From NCBI RefSeq assembly GCF_000444135.1, contig NZ_ATDK01000065.1:1-44182 (forward strand): DNA of 44,182 nucleotides, written 5' to 3'. Made by a program: the position numbers and the translations under genes. Below, in pieces: positions 7,433 to 16,504 of the stretch (its first letter is position 1; every line of letters begins with the position of its first letter). Under the pieces are notes generated by a model. The model did not search any database and was not told the origin of the DNA. It was given only the letters and a program-made list of their open reading frames with translations. This stretch comes from Pseudomonas avellanae BPIC 631. GTDB taxonomy: Bacteria > Pseudomonadota > Gammaproteobacteria > Pseudomonadales > Pseudomonadaceae.

Positions 7433-8250
7433 TGACCGTCGTCGAGGCCGCAGACAGCCAGGCCGATGCCCAGCAGGAACTGCCGTTCGCGCTGGTCTAC
7501 GGGCGTGCGGTCACGCAGATGCCGTTGGACCTTTACATTCCGCCGGATGCGCTCGAGGTTTTTCTCGAAGCGTTCGAGGGGCCGCTCGACCTGCTGCTGT
7601 ACCTGATTCGCAAACAGAACATCGACATCCTCGACATCCCGGTGGCCGAAATCACCAAGCAGTACATGGGTTATGTCGAGCTGATGAAAACCGTGCGCCT
7701 GGAGCTCGCGGCGGAATACCTGGTGATGGCCGCCATGCTGGCCGAGATCAAGTCGCGCATGCTGCTGCCGCGCTCGGCGGAAATCGAAGAGGAAGAGGGC
7801 GATCCACGTGCCGAACTGATTCGCCGCCTGCAGGAATACGAGCGCTTCAAGGCGGCAGCCGAGGGCATAGACGGCTTGAAACGGGTCGGCCGCGACGTCA
7901 TCGTGCCGAAACTCGACGCCCCTGAAGCCCGTGCGCGCAAGCTGTTGCCGGACGTCAGTCTTGAAGAAGTGCTGATGTCCATGGCCGAAGTGCTGCACCG
8001 CGGCGACATGTTCGAAAGCCATCAGGTCAGCCGCGAGGCGCTGTCGACGCGCGAGCGCATGAGCGACGTCCTGGAGCGTCTCAAGGGCGGCGGTTTCGTG
8101 CCGTTTGCCGAGCTGTTTACCGCAGAAGAAGGGCGTCTGGGTGTGGTCGTGACATTTATGGCTGTGCTTGAGCTTGTCAAGGAGTCCCTTGTCGAGCTGG
8201 TCCAAAACGAGCCCTTTGCGGCGATCCATGTCCGGGCGCGAGCCGAGTAG
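7432..8250 (+). CDS. scpA: Segregation and condensation protein ScpA
   Basis: A 272-residue kleisin-type subunit that joins ScpB and an SMC ATPase to compact and segregate the chromosome. The family block FEGPLDLLLYLIRKQNIDI (about 50-68) and the following VAEITKQYMGYVELM and YLVMAAMLAEIKSRMLLP are intact. An acidic linker follows, then the C-terminal winged helix (about 200-272, FVPFAELF, VVTFMAVLELVK). An N-terminal extension of about 35 residues precedes the conserved core. The start ATG overlaps the yciO stop; scpB follows after 15 bp. Confidence 0.93.
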   Translation: MTVVEAADSQADAQQELPFALVYGRAVTQMPLDLYIPPDALEVFLEAFEGPLDLLLYLIRKQNIDILDIPVAEITKQYMGYVELMKTVRLELAAEYLVMAAMLAEIKSRMLLPRSAEIEEEEGDPRAELIRRLQEYERFKAAAEGIDGLKRVGRDVIVPKLDAPEARARKLLPDVSLEEVLMSMAEVLHRGDMFESHQVSREALSTRERMSDVLERLKGGGFVPFAELFTAEEGRLGVVVTFMAVLELVKESLVELVQNEPFAAIHVRARAE

Positions 8251-8265
8251 AGCAAGAACACACCC

Positions 8266-9033
8266 ATGAACCTCAACGAACCCCGCGAACTGGCCCCGTT
8301 GCTCGAAGCGTTTCTGCTGGCCTCCGGAAAGCCGCAGACCCTGGAGCGGCTTTACGAGCTGTTTGAAGAAGGCGAGCGTCCCGAGCCGCCGGTGTTCAAG
8401 AAGGCGCTGGAAATGCTGCGCAAATCCTGCGAGGGGCGTGCGTTCGAACTCAAGGAAGTTGCTTCGGGTTATCGCTTGCAGATTCGTGACCGGTTTTCAC
8501 CTTGGGTCGGGCGGCTGTGGGAAGAACGGCCGCAGCGTTACTCCCGCGCCATGCTGGAAACCCTGGCCTTGATTGCTTATCGCCAGCCGATCACCCGTGG
8601 CGAAATCGAAGACGTGCGCGGCGTTGCGGTGAACAGCCACATCGTCAAGACCCTGCTGGAGCGCGAGTGGATCCGCGTGGTGGGCTACCGCGACGTGCCC
8701 GGCAAACCGGCGATGTTTGCCACCACCAAGGGTTTTCTGGACCACTTCAACCTGAAAAGCCTCGACGAACTGCCGCCGCTGGCCGACCTGCGCGAGATGG
8801 AAACCGAGCCCGTCCTCGACTTCGAAGACGCCCCGGTACCTGCGCACCTGCAAGCCCTGGCCGACGCCAGCCTCGACCCGGACGCAGAGCCCGAAGCGCC
8901 TCGCGACGAAACCAGCTTCCGTACCTTGTTGGTCGAACTGGACTCGATGGAACAAGGCCTCAAGACCGATTTCGACGACCTGTTGCGCGCGGAGCCGGAG
9001 GCTGAGGACGGCAAAGGCGACGATGAGGTCTGA
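8266..9033 (+). CDS. scpB: Segregation and condensation protein ScpB
   Basis: A 255-residue partner of ScpA, with two winged-helix domains. Visible family motifs: PLLEAFLLASGKPQTLERL at the N-terminus, ALEMLRKSCEGRAFEL, then RYSRAMLETLALIAYRQPIT, the strongest ScpB signature, followed by RGEIEDVRGVAVNSHIVKTL and DVPGKPAMFATTKGFLDHF. The last 75 residues are an acidic, low-complexity tail rich in Asp, Glu, Ala and Pro, longer than in E. coli-type proteins and typical of pseudomonads. It is the last gene of the tight rnm-yciO-scpA-scpB run; a repeat element follows immediately. Confidence 0.93.
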   Translation: MNLNEPRELAPLLEAFLLASGKPQTLERLYELFEEGERPEPPVFKKALEMLRKSCEGRAFELKEVASGYRLQIRDRFSPWVGRLWEERPQRYSRAMLETLALIAYRQPITRGEIEDVRGVAVNSHIVKTLLEREWIRVVGYRDVPGKPAMFATTKGFLDHFNLKSLDELPPLADLREMETEPVLDFEDAPVPAHLQALADASLDPDAEPEAPRDETSFRTLLVELDSMEQGLKTDFDDLLRAEPEAEDGKGDDEV

Positions 9034-9039
9034 CTGATG

Positions 9040-9152
9040 ATTATCGCTCCCACGCTCCGTGTGGTAACGCTTTTCTGGACGCTCCGCGTCCTCTTGCGAC
9101 GCAGAGCGTCGAGAACTGCATTCCCACGCTGGAGCGTGCGGAACGATAATCA
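9040..9152. repeat. Nested inverted-repeat element (ACGCTCCGCGTCC type), copy 1
   Basis: An inner pair of 13-bp arms (GACGCTCCGCGTC, 9078-9090, and GACGCAGAGCGTC, 9098-9110, one mismatch) lies inside an outer pair built on ATTATCG..CACGCTCC (from about 9041) and its complement, ending near 9152. A second, rearranged copy is at 12996-13150. It starts 7 bp after the scpB stop. Confidence 0.85.
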
Positions 9153-9246
9153 GAATTATCGTGCACAATGCCCAGCGCACTTCGGTCGAATTCATCCGCC
9201 ACGCCACGGTCACATCTGATATCCCTCGCCATGAGAACCGCTGCCC

Positions 9247-9438
9247 ATGAGTTCGACCAGGAACCCCTGCATCAGCCTGTGCAAATTCGATGATGACATT
9301 TGCCTGGGTTGCGGTCGCAGCAAGCGCGAAATCAAAGCCTGGAAGAAGCTCGACAAGGACGACAAGCGCACGGTGCTTGATGAGTCCGCCAAGCGGCTGG
9401 TGAAGCTCAAGACCGCCGGTCGCAAAAAGAAGAAGTGA
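9247..9438 (+). CDS. DUF1289 Cys-rich small protein
   Basis: A 63-residue protein with the DUF1289 cysteine pattern: NPCISLCKFDDDICLGCGRS (C8, C12, C19, C22), then REIKAWKKLDKDDKRTVL and a Lys/Arg-rich tail ending KKKK. Four spaced cysteines suggest a zinc knuckle or similar metal site; function is unknown. In many proteobacteria the family sits beside housekeeping genes, as here between scpB and rluB. No strong ribosome site is visible before the ATG. Confidence 0.85.
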   Translation: MSSTRNPCISLCKFDDDICLGCGRSKREIKAWKKLDKDDKRTVLDESAKRLVKLKTAGRKKKK

Positions 9439-9622
9439 CGCCGGCATTTGTCTCTGACGCTGGATGCTTAAATCAGCGCAGAGGCGTATGATGGCCGACC
9501 CTCGGCGATCAGTGGTCGCCCGGGCTATCAAGTATTTCGCCTTGCCGCTATCCACAGCGCGCCGGGCACAGGTCTCACCGGTTCTCGGTCAGCCCTGATT
9601 CGACACACCGGGAGGTGCCCAG

Positions 9623-10849
9623 ATGAGTGAAAAAGACAAGCAGGACAGCCAGGAAATCGGACCCGCAGGCGAAAAGCTGCAGAAGGTTCTGGCGCGCATT
9701 GGCGTCGGTTCACGCCGTGACGTAGAGGCCTGGATTACCCAGGGCCGTATCAAGGTCAATGGCAAGGACGCGACCCTCGGTCAACGCGTCGATCTGCATG
9801 ACGCCATCAGTGTCGATGGTCGCGTCATCAAGCGCGAAGAAGCGGCCGAAACGGTCCGTCGCGTCATCATGTACAACAAGCCCGATGGCGAAATCTGCAC
9901 CCGTGACGACCCGGAAGGCCGTCCGACCGTGTTCGATCGTCTGCCGCGCCCCAAAGAAGGCCGCTGGATCAACATCGGTCGTCTCGACATCAACACCACC
10001 GGGCTGCTGATGTTCACCACCGACGGTGAACTCGCCAACCGCTTGATGCACCCCTCGTTCGAAATGGACCGTGAGTACGCGGTGCGTGTGCGTGGCGAAG
10101 TCGATGACGACATGCTGCTGCGCCTCAAGAACGGCGTGATTCTCGAAGACGGCCCTGCCCGTTTTACCGACATCAAGCAGGCTCCGGGCGGCGAAGGCTT
10201 CAACCACTGGTACCACTGCGTGGTGATGGAAGGCCGTAACCGCGAAGTGCGTCGCCTGTGGGAATCCCAGGGGCTGGTGGTCAGCCGCCTGAAGCGCGTG
10301 CGTTACGGGCCGGTGTTCCTCAACTCCGACCTGCCGATGGGCCGCTGGCGCGAAATGAGCCAGTACGAAGTCGACATTCTGTCTGCCGAAGTCGGTCTGC
10401 AACCTGTGGCTCAGCCGCAGATGAACGCCAAGACCAAGGACAAGATGGAGCGTCTGCAACGTCAATCGTCGCGCCCGCTGGGCAAAGGCGAACGCGTTGT
10501 TCGCACGCTGCGTCCTGCGGCTGGCGCTCCGGCGACCGGCGATCGTACGCCGCGTCAGCCGCAGATCACCGGCAGCGAGCGTGATCGTCCGCGTGGCGGC
10601 GATTCGACTCAGCGTCCTGCGCGCAAGGACTCGGGCAAGCCCGGTTCGCGTGCGCCGCGCCCGGCTGACAACAGCCGTGGCACACCGGTCGCCGAGCGTC
10701 CGAGCGAGATGAACAAGCGCCCGGCCAAGCCTGGGCCCAAGCGTGTCGGCATCAAGCTGGTCAACGATGATGCGCCGTCAGGCAAGCGTCGCGGTCCACC
10801 GGCAGGCTCGGGTCAGCGTCCTGGCTTCGGTCGTCGCAAGCCTGAGTGA
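9623..10849 (+). CDS. rluB: 23S rRNA pseudouridine(2605) synthase RluB
   Basis: A 408-residue RsuA-family pseudouridine synthase, expected to modify U2605 of 23S rRNA. An S4 RNA-binding domain covers about 17-65 (EKLQKVLARIGVGSRRDVEA), followed by the catalytic domain with the catalytic Asp122 in GRLDINTTGLLMFTTDGELA, and EGRNREVRRLWESQGL near 205-220. From about residue 265 the chain becomes a long basic, Gly/Pro/Arg-rich low-complexity tail (about 140 residues). Such tails are common in pseudomonad RluB and probably add RNA affinity (inference). The start has GGGAGG at 9610-9615. A terminator follows. Confidence 0.93.
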   Translation: MSEKDKQDSQEIGPAGEKLQKVLARIGVGSRRDVEAWITQGRIKVNGKDATLGQRVDLHDAISVDGRVIKREEAAETVRRVIMYNKPDGEICTRDDPEGRPTVFDRLPRPKEGRWINIGRLDINTTGLLMFTTDGELANRLMHPSFEMDREYAVRVRGEVDDDMLLRLKNGVILEDGPARFTDIKQAPGGEGFNHWYHCVVMEGRNREVRRLWESQGLVVSRLKRVRYGPVFLNSDLPMGRWREMSQYEVDILSAEVGLQPVAQPQMNAKTKDKMERLQRQSSRPLGKGERVVRTLRPAAGAPATGDRTPRQPQITGSERDRPRGGDSTQRPARKDSGKPGSRAPRPADNSRGTPVAERPSEMNKRPAKPGPKRVGIKLVNDDAPSGKRRGPPAGSGQRPGFGRRKPE

Positions 10850-10871
10850 TTGAGTGGTGTGAATAAGCGGC

Positions 10872-10901
10872 AACGCCAGTCCTTGAGGCTGGCGTTTTTG
10901 T
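10872..10901 (+). terminator. Intrinsic terminator after rluB
   Basis: Stem AACGCCAG (10872-10879) pairs with CTGGCGTT (10889-10896), followed by a T-run to 10899. It is 23 bp after the rluB stop and closes the rnm-to-rluB block. Confidence 0.92.
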
Positions 10902-11120
10902 TTCTGGCAGTGTGAAAAACGTTGTCACACAGCCCTTGGGCATCCATTTCCCTGTTTTGAGTCTCGATCTGCCTGCAGGTGTACAATGCTGCGCTTTTTT
11001 CTGTGAATCACTGCTGTTCAACGCTTCGGGCCACTCGCTCGGAGTGCTGCAATTCTGTTGCGTCACGAGCGCGGCAGGTCCTTTTCCGTCACAGAACAAG
11101 AACAATCAGGTGGCTATCGA

Positions 11121-12530
11121 ATGAGTGAAACAACTGCACCCTCGGGCGAATTGAAACGTGGTCTGAAGAATCGGCATATCCAGCTGATCGCTCTGGGCGG
11201 CGCAATCGGCACGGGTTTGTTTCTAGGGTCGGCGGGCGTGCTGAAATCGGCCGGGCCTTCGATGATTCTCGGTTATGCGATCTGTGGCTTCATCGCCTTC
11301 ATGATCATGCGCCAGCTCGGCGAGATGATTGTCGAAGAGCCGGTGGCCGGGTCGTTCAGCCATTTTGCGCACAACTACTGGGGCGGTTTCGCCGGGTTTC
11401 TGTCGGGCTGGAACTGCTGGCTGCTGTACATTCTGGTGGGCATGTCGGAGCTGACCGCTGTCGGCAAATACATTCATTACTGGTTGCCGCACATCCCGAG
11501 CTGGGTGTCGGCGGCGGTGTTCTTCGTGTTGATCAACGCCATCAACCTGACCAACGTCAAGGTGTTCGGCGAGACCGAGTTCTGGTTTGCGATCATCAAG
11601 GTGGTGGCGATCATCGGCATGATCGCGCTGGGCAGTTACATGCTGGTCAGCGGCAGCGGCGGCCCGCAGGCATCGGTCAGCAACCTCTGGGAGCATGGCG
11701 GATTCTTCCCCAATGGCGTCGGCGGGTTGGTGATGGCGTTGGCGATCATCATGTTTTCGTTCGGTGGCCTGGAAATGCTCGGCTTTACCGCTGCCGAGGC
11801 CGAACAGCCGAAGACCGTAATCCCCAAGGCGATCAATCAGGTCATCTACCGCATCCTGATTTTCTACATCGGCGCACTGGTGGTGCTGTTGTCGCTGACG
11901 CCTTGGGACAGCCTGCTGGCCAGCCTAAATGCCTCGGGCGATTCCTACAGCGGCAGCCCGTTTGTGCAGGTGTTCTCGATGCTGGGCAGCGATGCGGCGG
12001 CGCATATCCTCAACTTCGTGGTGCTGACCGCAGCGCTGTCGGTCTACAACAGCGGCACCTATTGCAACAGCCGCATGCTGGTGGGCATGGCCGAGCAGGG
12101 CGATGCGCCCAAGGCGCTGGCGCAGGTTGATAAACGTGGCGTGCCGGTCAAGGCGATTTTCGCGCCTGCCGCCGTGACGCTGGTGGCCGTGCTGCTCAAC
12201 TACTTCGTGCCGCAACAGGCGCTGGAGTTGCTGATGTCACTGGTGGTGGCCACGCTGGTGATCAACTGGGCGATGATCAGCTACTCGCACCTGAAATTCC
12301 GCCAGCACATGAATCGCACCGGGCAGGTGCCGCTGTTCAAGGCGCTGTGGTATCCGTATGGCAACTACGTTTGCCTGGCGTTTGTGGTGTTCATTCTCGG
12401 CATCATGCTGATGATCCCCGGCATCCAGATCTCGGTGTACGCGATACCGGTATGGCTGGCGGTGATGTGGGTGTGTTACCGAGCCAAAAACAGGCGTAGC
12501 GTTGTCGTGAATGCCGAGACTGGCAAATAA
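11121..12530 (+). CDS. aroP: AroP-like amino acid permease (APC superfamily)
   Basis: A 469-residue inner-membrane transporter with about twelve hydrophobic segments. The N-terminal [19 protein letters not shown] and [17 protein letters not shown], then [20 protein letters not shown] and [19 protein letters not shown], match E. coli AroP nearly residue for residue. Aromatic amino acid/H+ symport is therefore the most likely role, though related permeases (phenylalanine, histidine, proline) share much of this. The start ATG has AGGTGG at 11108-11113. The frame is open further upstream, but the extension lacks homology. It is monocistronic or read together with arfB, 31 bp downstream. Confidence 0.88.
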   Translation: MSETTAPSGELKRGLKNRHIQLIALGGAIGTGLFLGSAGVLKSAGPSMILGYAICGFIAFMIMRQLGEMIVEEPVAGSFSHFAHNYWGGFAGFLSGWNCWLLYILVGMSELTAVGKYIHYWLPHIPSWVSAAVFFVLINAINLTNVKVFGETEFWFAIIKVVAIIGMIALGSYMLVSGSGGPQASVSNLWEHGGFFPNGVGGLVMALAIIMFSFGGLEMLGFTAAEAEQPKTVIPKAINQVIYRILIFYIGALVVLLSLTPWDSLLASLNASGDSYSGSPFVQVFSMLGSDAAAHILNFVVLTAALSVYNSGTYCNSRMLVGMAEQGDAPKALAQVDKRGVPVKAIFAPAAVTLVAVLLNYFVPQQALELLMSLVVATLVINWAMISYSHLKFRQHMNRTGQVPLFKALWYPYGNYVCLAFVVFILGIMLMIPGIQISVYAIPVWLAVMWVCYRAKNRRSVVVNAETGK

Positions 12531-12561
12531 CCGTGCCTGTTGCAGAAAAGAAGATGCCCTG

Positions 12562-12975
12562 ATGCTGGTGATTTCCAACAATGTCCATTTGCCGGACGCC
12601 GAGATCGAGTTGACTGCCATTCGCGCACAGGGCGCGGGTGGGCAGAACGTCAACAAGGTCTCCAGCGCCATGCACTTGCGGTTCGACATCAACGCCTCGT
12701 CGTTGCCGCCGTTCTATAAAGAGCGGTTGCTGGCGCTGAGTGACAGCCGGATTACCAGCGATGGCGTGATCGTGCTCAAGGCCCAGCAGTACCGCACCCA
12801 GGAGCAGAACCGCGCCGATGCGTTGCTGCGCCTGAGTGAGCTGATCGTCAACGCCGCCAAAGTCGAAAAGAAACGCCGCCCCACACGACCGACTCTGGGG
12901 TCCAAGACCCGAAGGCTGGAGTCCAAGAGCAAACGCGGTTCGATCAAGGCCGGTCGCGGAAAAGTGGATTTCTGA
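12562..12975 (+). CDS. arfB: Alternative ribosome-rescue factor ArfB
   Basis: A 137-residue codon-independent peptide release factor (YaeJ/ArfB) that hydrolyses peptidyl-tRNA on stalled ribosomes. The catalytic GGQ is at residues 26-28 ([20 protein letters not shown]). The basic C-terminal tail ([20 protein letters not shown] and on), which enters the empty mRNA channel, is present. The start at 12562 matches the family length; the frame extends 17 codons upstream into unrelated sequence. Only a weak purine-rich site (GAAAAGAAG) precedes it. Confidence 0.93.
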   Translation: MLVISNNVHLPDAEIELTAIRAQGAGGQNVNKVSSAMHLRFDINASSLPPFYKERLLALSDSRITSDGVIVLKAQQYRTQEQNRADALLRLSELIVNAAKVEKKRRPTRPTLGSKTRRLESKSKRGSIKAGRGKVDF

Positions 12976-12995
12976 GTACGACCGGCCCTTCAAGA

Positions 12996-13150
12996 TCGGA
13001 CGCAGAGCGTCCAGAACGGCGTTACCACGCTGGAGCGCGGGAACGATAATCGCAACTATCGTGCGGCGCTCCGCGTCGCATGCCTTTCTGGACGCTCCGC
13101 GTCCTCTTGGCGACGCAGAGCGTTACCACGCTCAAGCGCGGGAACGATGA
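12996..13150. repeat. Nested inverted-repeat element (ACGCTCCGCGTCC type), copy 2
   Basis: Shares the core CTTTCTGGACGCTCCGCGTC with copy 1 at 9040-9152. It carries extra partial units: GGACGCAGAGCGTCC at 12998-13012, two copies of a TTACCACGCT..AGCGCGGGAACGAT segment (about 13022-13048 and 13119-13148), and GGCGCTCCGCGTCGC near 13067. It lies between the convergent arfB and MFS genes, where such elements can serve as bidirectional terminators (inference). Confidence 0.82.
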
Positions 13151-13162
13151 CCGGACCGATCA

Positions 13163-14362
13163 TTACTGGCGCAACGCCTGCGCCTGCTTGTACAGATAAA
13201 CGCTCAGCCCCAGCCCGGTAAGTGACGCCAGCGCTGCAAACAGGAAGATCGAGACAAAGCCAAAGCCTGCGGCAATCGCGCCTGCCAGTGGGCCGGTGAT
13301 GCCCAATGACAGGTCGATGAACAGCGAATAAGCGCCCACCGCCGCACCGCGACTGGAGGCCGGAACCAGATTCACCGCTTCCACGCCCAGCGCCGGGAAC
13401 ACCAGTGAGAAGCCGAAGCCGGTCAAGGCTGCACCGGCCAGCGCCAGGCCGGGCGTTGGCGCCATCCACAGCAATAGCAGCCCTAGCGTCTCTACCGACA
13501 GGCAGACAATCGCGACCCGAAAGCCGCCCAGGCGGTTGATCAGGTTGCCGAACAGCAGGCGTGCAGCGATAAAGCTGCCACCAAACAGGGTCAGGCAAAG
13601 CGCTGCGTTCGGCCAGTGATTGCTCGCGTAATACAGGGTAATAAAGGTTGCGATGGTGCCGAAACCGATGCCACCCAGCGCCAGACCCATGCCGTGCGGA
13701 AACACCCGCCCCAGCACGTGCATGAACGGCAGTCGTTCACCGTGCACAATCGGCGCGGCTTCCTTGTGCCAGGTCAGGTACAGGCCCAGCGCGCACAGCA
13801 GCATGATGCTCACGCCCACTGTCCACAATCCAAGTGAATCGACCATCCACACGCCCAGTGGCGCGCCGATGGCCAGTGCGCCATAGCTGGCGATGCCGTT
13901 CCAGGAAATCACCTTGGCAGTGTTCTGCGCGCCGACCCGGCCGATGCCCCAGCCAATCGAGCCGGAGCCCACCAGGCTTTCCGCGCTGCCAAGAATCACC
14001 CGGCCAATCAATAGAATCACCAGGCTCGCCATCGGCCAGGCGTCCAGCCAGACCGGCACCAGCATGAACACACCGCTCAACCCGCAGCCGGTCAGGCCGA
14101 TCTGCACGGCTTTCTTGCTGCCCAGATTGTCGATGATGCGGCTCGCCCACGGCCGGCTGATCAGCGTCGCCAGGTACTGCACGCTGATCACCAGCCCGGC
14201 GATGACCGCGCCGAAGCCCAGGTCGCTGTGGACATAGCCGGGCAGGACGGCGAGCGGAATACCGATATTCAGGTAGCCGATGAACGTGAACATCACGATG
14301 GAAACGACGGTCTGGGTGACGGCCATCGGCGGTTGCGGCGTGGTTTGCTGTGTCTGGGGCAT
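13163..14362 (-). CDS. YhhS-like MFS transporter
   Basis: A 399-residue major facilitator with about twelve hydrophobic segments. It resembles E. coli YhhS along its length: [79 protein letters not shown] and [16 protein letters not shown], and near the end [20 protein letters not shown]. YhhS-type proteins are putative exporters with no firmly established physiological substrate. No strong ribosome site precedes the ATG. It is transcribed toward arfB with a repeat element in between. Confidence 0.85.
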   Translation of the reverse strand: MPQTQQTTPQPPMAVTQTVVSIVMFTFIGYLNIGIPLAVLPGYVHSDLGFGAVIAGLVISVQYLATLISRPWASRIIDNLGSKKAVQIGLTGCGLSGVFMLVPVWLDAWPMASLVILLIGRVILGSAESLVGSGSIGWGIGRVGAQNTAKVISWNGIASYGALAIGAPLGVWMVDSLGLWTVGVSIMLLCALGLYLTWHKEAAPIVHGERLPFMHVLGRVFPHGMGLALGGIGFGTIATFITLYYASNHWPNAALCLTLFGGSFIAARLLFGNLINRLGGFRVAIVCLSVETLGLLLLWMAPTPGLALAGAALTGFGFSLVFPALGVEAVNLVPASSRGAAVGAYSLFIDLSLGITGPLAGAIAAGFGFVSIFLFAALASLTGLGLSVYLYKQAQALRQ

Positions 14363-14499
14363 GGGGCAGGCTTTCGTTCTGTGCAGGCGTGGCTTTCGAG
14401 CGGGCAGGGAAAACCCTTAGCAAGCTCTCGAAGTGCTCATCATACCGACGCATCTGGCGATGCAGGTGCAACAGATTGAAATAAACGGCGAAAGAAGGG

Positions 14500-14679
14500 C
14501 TATTTGTTCGCTGGGGCTACGAGCTGGGTTGTCACAAGGGCGGCCAGTGCGTTTTTCTGGGTGCCGAAGCGGGCGAGCAGGGCGCTCTGTTTTTCCGGGC
14601 TGAGACGTGACCAGATTTCGATCATTTTCTCGGCAGTGCCGATCAGGGCATTGGCCTGGGTTTCGCTGAAGTTACTCAT
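14500..14679 (-). CDS. Small hypothetical protein, 59 residues
   Basis: An ORF from ATG (14677-14679) to TAG (14500-14502). It starts MSNFSETQANALIGTAEKM and is predicted mostly alpha-helical (EIWSRLSPEKQSALLARFG), with no signal peptide and no cysteines. Codon usage is GC-rich in third positions like neighbouring genes, which favours real coding. No good ribosome site precedes the ATG. It lies 86 bp after another small ORF in the same orientation, with a long inverted repeat in the gap. I do not recognise the family. Confidence 0.55.
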   Translation of the reverse strand: MSNFSETQANALIGTAEKMIEIWSRLSPEKQSALLARFGTQKNALAALVTTQLVAPANK

Positions 14680-14703
14680 AACGTCTGTGTCTGCCTGTTG
14701 CTG

Positions 14704-14757
14704 GTTTTCCAGGCGTATTGAAAATCGGCAAGACCGTTTTTCGATACGCCTGAAAAC
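14704..14757. repeat. Long inverted repeat between two small ORFs
   Basis: Arms of about 23 nt: TTTTCCAGGCGTATTGAAAA with CGG following (from 14705), and CCGTTTTTCGATACGCCTGAAAA (about 14734-14756). They pair with about three mismatches around a 6-8 nt loop. No T-run follows on the minus strand, so an ordinary terminator is unlikely; an mRNA-stability or attenuation hairpin is possible. Confidence 0.75.
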
Positions 14758-14765
14758 AATCGCCT

Positions 14766-14906
14766 TCAGTCTTTGCTTCCGGCTTTCTGGCTGTCTTGAG
14801 CCGAGGGTGCTGCTTTCATTGCGACAGGTTGCCCCAGCTCTTGTTGAGCCAGAGTCGACTGCTGTGGTTCCTGTTGGCCTGGTGGGAAGTTAGGGATTTC
14901 ATGCAT
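14766..14906 (-). CDS. Small hypothetical protein, 46 residues, Gln/Ala-rich
   Basis: An ORF from ATG (14904-14906) to TGA (14766-14768). It is preceded by GAGGAG about 9 nt upstream, a good ribosome-binding site. The product begins MHEIPNFPPGQQEPQQSTLA and ends KAGSKD. It is rich in Gln, Pro, Ala and Ser and looks disordered, with no hydrophobic stretch. I recognise no family. The strong ribosome site is the main argument that it is translated. It is likely transcribed together with the 59-residue ORF downstream. The 222 bp between it and phhB hold no gene that I can support. Confidence 0.55.
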   Translation of the reverse strand: MHEIPNFPPGQQEPQQSTLAQQELGQPVAMKAAPSAQDSQKAGSKD

Positions 14907-15129
14907 CGTCGTCGCTCCTCGCAAGGGGTTGCAGATAGAACCGTGCTTTTAAAAAAGCCTGCGCAGGATACCCCACTGAAAATGACAATCAGGATATTTT
15001 TTTACCCTCAATGGTCATTCTGCGAAACAAAATCGGCTTTTTACTGTCTTGGACCGAGCCTTGCGAGGCAGTGGACCGCGTTATTGTTCAGGGCAACGCC
15101 CCGTAAACACGGTCCGTTTCCCCGGTTTT

Positions 15130-15486
15130 TTATTTGCGACCTTCGGCCTTTGCCGCCACTTCATCGGTGCGCGCCGCCATGATGAAATCGTTGCGATGCA
15201 GCCCTTTGATCGAGTGGCTCCACCAGGTAACGGTTACTTTGCCCCACTCGGTCAGCAGGCCAGGATGATGGCCTTCGGCCTCGGCAATCTCGCCCACCGC
15301 ATTGGTGAACGCCAAAGCGAATTTGAAATTCTTGAACAGAAACACTTTTTCCAGTTGCATCACGCTGTCGCGCACTTCGATGTTCCAGTCCGGGATCTGC
15401 CTGAGCAGTTCCGGCAGTTCGGCTTCGCTGACTTGCGGGGCGCCGGCGCTGCAGGCTTCGCAGTGGGCTTGATTCAATGTACTCAT
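15130..15486 (-). CDS. phhB: Pterin-4a-carbinolamine dehydratase PhhB
   Basis: A 118-residue enzyme that dehydrates 4a-hydroxytetrahydropterin to regenerate the cofactor of phenylalanine hydroxylase. Visible motifs: [31 protein letters not shown] and the active-site block [20 protein letters not shown] with its HH pair, then [20 protein letters not shown]. The sequence closely follows P. aeruginosa PhhB. The ATG at 15484-15486 follows AAGGACA. It lies 34 bp after the phhA stop and is surely co-transcribed with it. The aminotransferase gene phhC, third in the P. aeruginosa operon, is not next to it here. Confidence 0.96.
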   Translation of the reverse strand: MSTLNQAHCEACSAGAPQVSEAELPELLRQIPDWNIEVRDSVMQLEKVFLFKNFKFALAFTNAVGEIAEAEGHHPGLLTEWGKVTVTWWSHSIKGLHRNDFIMAARTDEVAAKAEGRK

Positions 15487-15520
15487 AAACAGGGTGTCCT
15501 TTTCAGATGCCTGGCCGCAG

Positions 15521-16318
15521 TCAGGCCGCGTGGCTTTTGGTTTTAGGGGGGAATTTGGGCGCGTGCAAGCCCATCTGCATACCGTGTTCGACCATCGCCA
15601 TGATGTCCTCGCGGGCCAGATCGAACAGGCGCTTGAGGTCAGGCAAGACAAAATACAGTGGCTGCAGAATGTCGATGCGGTACGGCGTACGCATCGCTTC
15701 AAGCGGGTCGAACGGCTGATGTTCGGGGGCCGACGACAGGCTGTACACCGCCTCCTTGGGCGAAGAAAGAATGCCACCGCCGTAGATTCGCCGCCCGTGT
15801 GGCGTGTCGACCAGGCCGAATTCAATGGTCATCCAGTACAGCCGGGCGAGGTAAACCCGTTGTTCCTTGTTCGCGCTGAGGCCAAGTTTGCCGTAAGTGT
15901 GGGTAAATTCGGCGAACCACGGGTTGGTCAGCAGCGGGCAGTGACCGAATATCTCGTGAAAAATGTCCGGTTCCTGCAGGTAGTCCAGTTCTTGTTCGGT
16001 GCGAATAAAGGTCGCCACCGGAAAACGCTTGCTGGCCAGCAGCTCGAAAAATGTCTGAAAGGGGATCAGCGCTGGCACTCGTTCAACCTGCCAGCCAGTG
16101 GTCGCACCGAGCACCTTGTTGATGTCGCCCAACTGCGGAATGCGATCGTGGGGCAGGGCCAACTGCTCGATGCCGTCCAGGTATTCCTGACAGGCACGGC
16201 CTTCGATGATCTTCATCTGCCGAGTGATCAGCGTGTTCCATACCGCATGCTCGGCCGCCGGATAGTCGATGAAGCCCGAAGCGTCCGGTTCGCGTGCCAC
16301 GTAGTGCGTCTTGGCCAT
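15521..16318 (-). CDS. phhA: Phenylalanine-4-hydroxylase PhhA
   Basis: A 265-residue tetrahydropterin- and iron-dependent monooxygenase converting phenylalanine to tyrosine. The iron ligands of the 2-His-1-Glu triad are all present: H121 and H126 in [14 protein letters not shown], and E166 in [10 protein letters not shown]. It lacks the N-terminal ACT regulatory domain of animal enzymes, as usual for bacteria. A clear GAGGAG precedes the ATG. It starts the phhAB operon, divergent from phhR; the 274-bp gap holds two PhhR-type boxes. A TATAAA hexamer at 16344-16349 (minus) could serve as -10 but has no good -35, fitting activator-dependent transcription. Confidence 0.97.
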   Translation of the reverse strand: MAKTHYVAREPDASGFIDYPAAEHAVWNTLITRQMKIIEGRACQEYLDGIEQLALPHDRIPQLGDINKVLGATTGWQVERVPALIPFQTFFELLASKRFPVATFIRTEQELDYLQEPDIFHEIFGHCPLLTNPWFAEFTHTYGKLGLSANKEQRVYLARLYWMTIEFGLVDTPHGRRIYGGGILSSPKEAVYSLSSAPEHQPFDPLEAMRTPYRIDILQPLYFVLPDLKRLFDLAREDIMAMVEHGMQMGLHAPKFPPKTKSHAA

Positions 16319-16431
16319 GCTGATCTCCTCGAAGACTGTTGTTTTTATAGCGCCTGACTACAGCAATAACCCGGTTTTGCGGGGCAGTCAGTGGGCGAGA
16401 ACTGCGGACGTCCGTCGTTAGCTGGCAATTT

Positions 16432-16449
16432 CGTAACGAAAACTTTACG
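16432..16449. promoter_or_regulatory. PhhR/TyrR-type box 1
   Basis: CGTAAC-GAAAAC-TTTACG matches the TyrR/PhhR consensus TGTAAA-N6-TTTACA at 9 of 12 positions, including GTAA and TTTAC. It lies in the phhA-phhR divergent gap. Its centre is about 122 bp from the phhA start codon. Confidence 0.65.
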
Positions 16450-16504
16450 AATGCTTTATTTCAGCCTCGAATCAAGCGCTGGGCTCACTCGCGCAATGCC
16501 TTTT

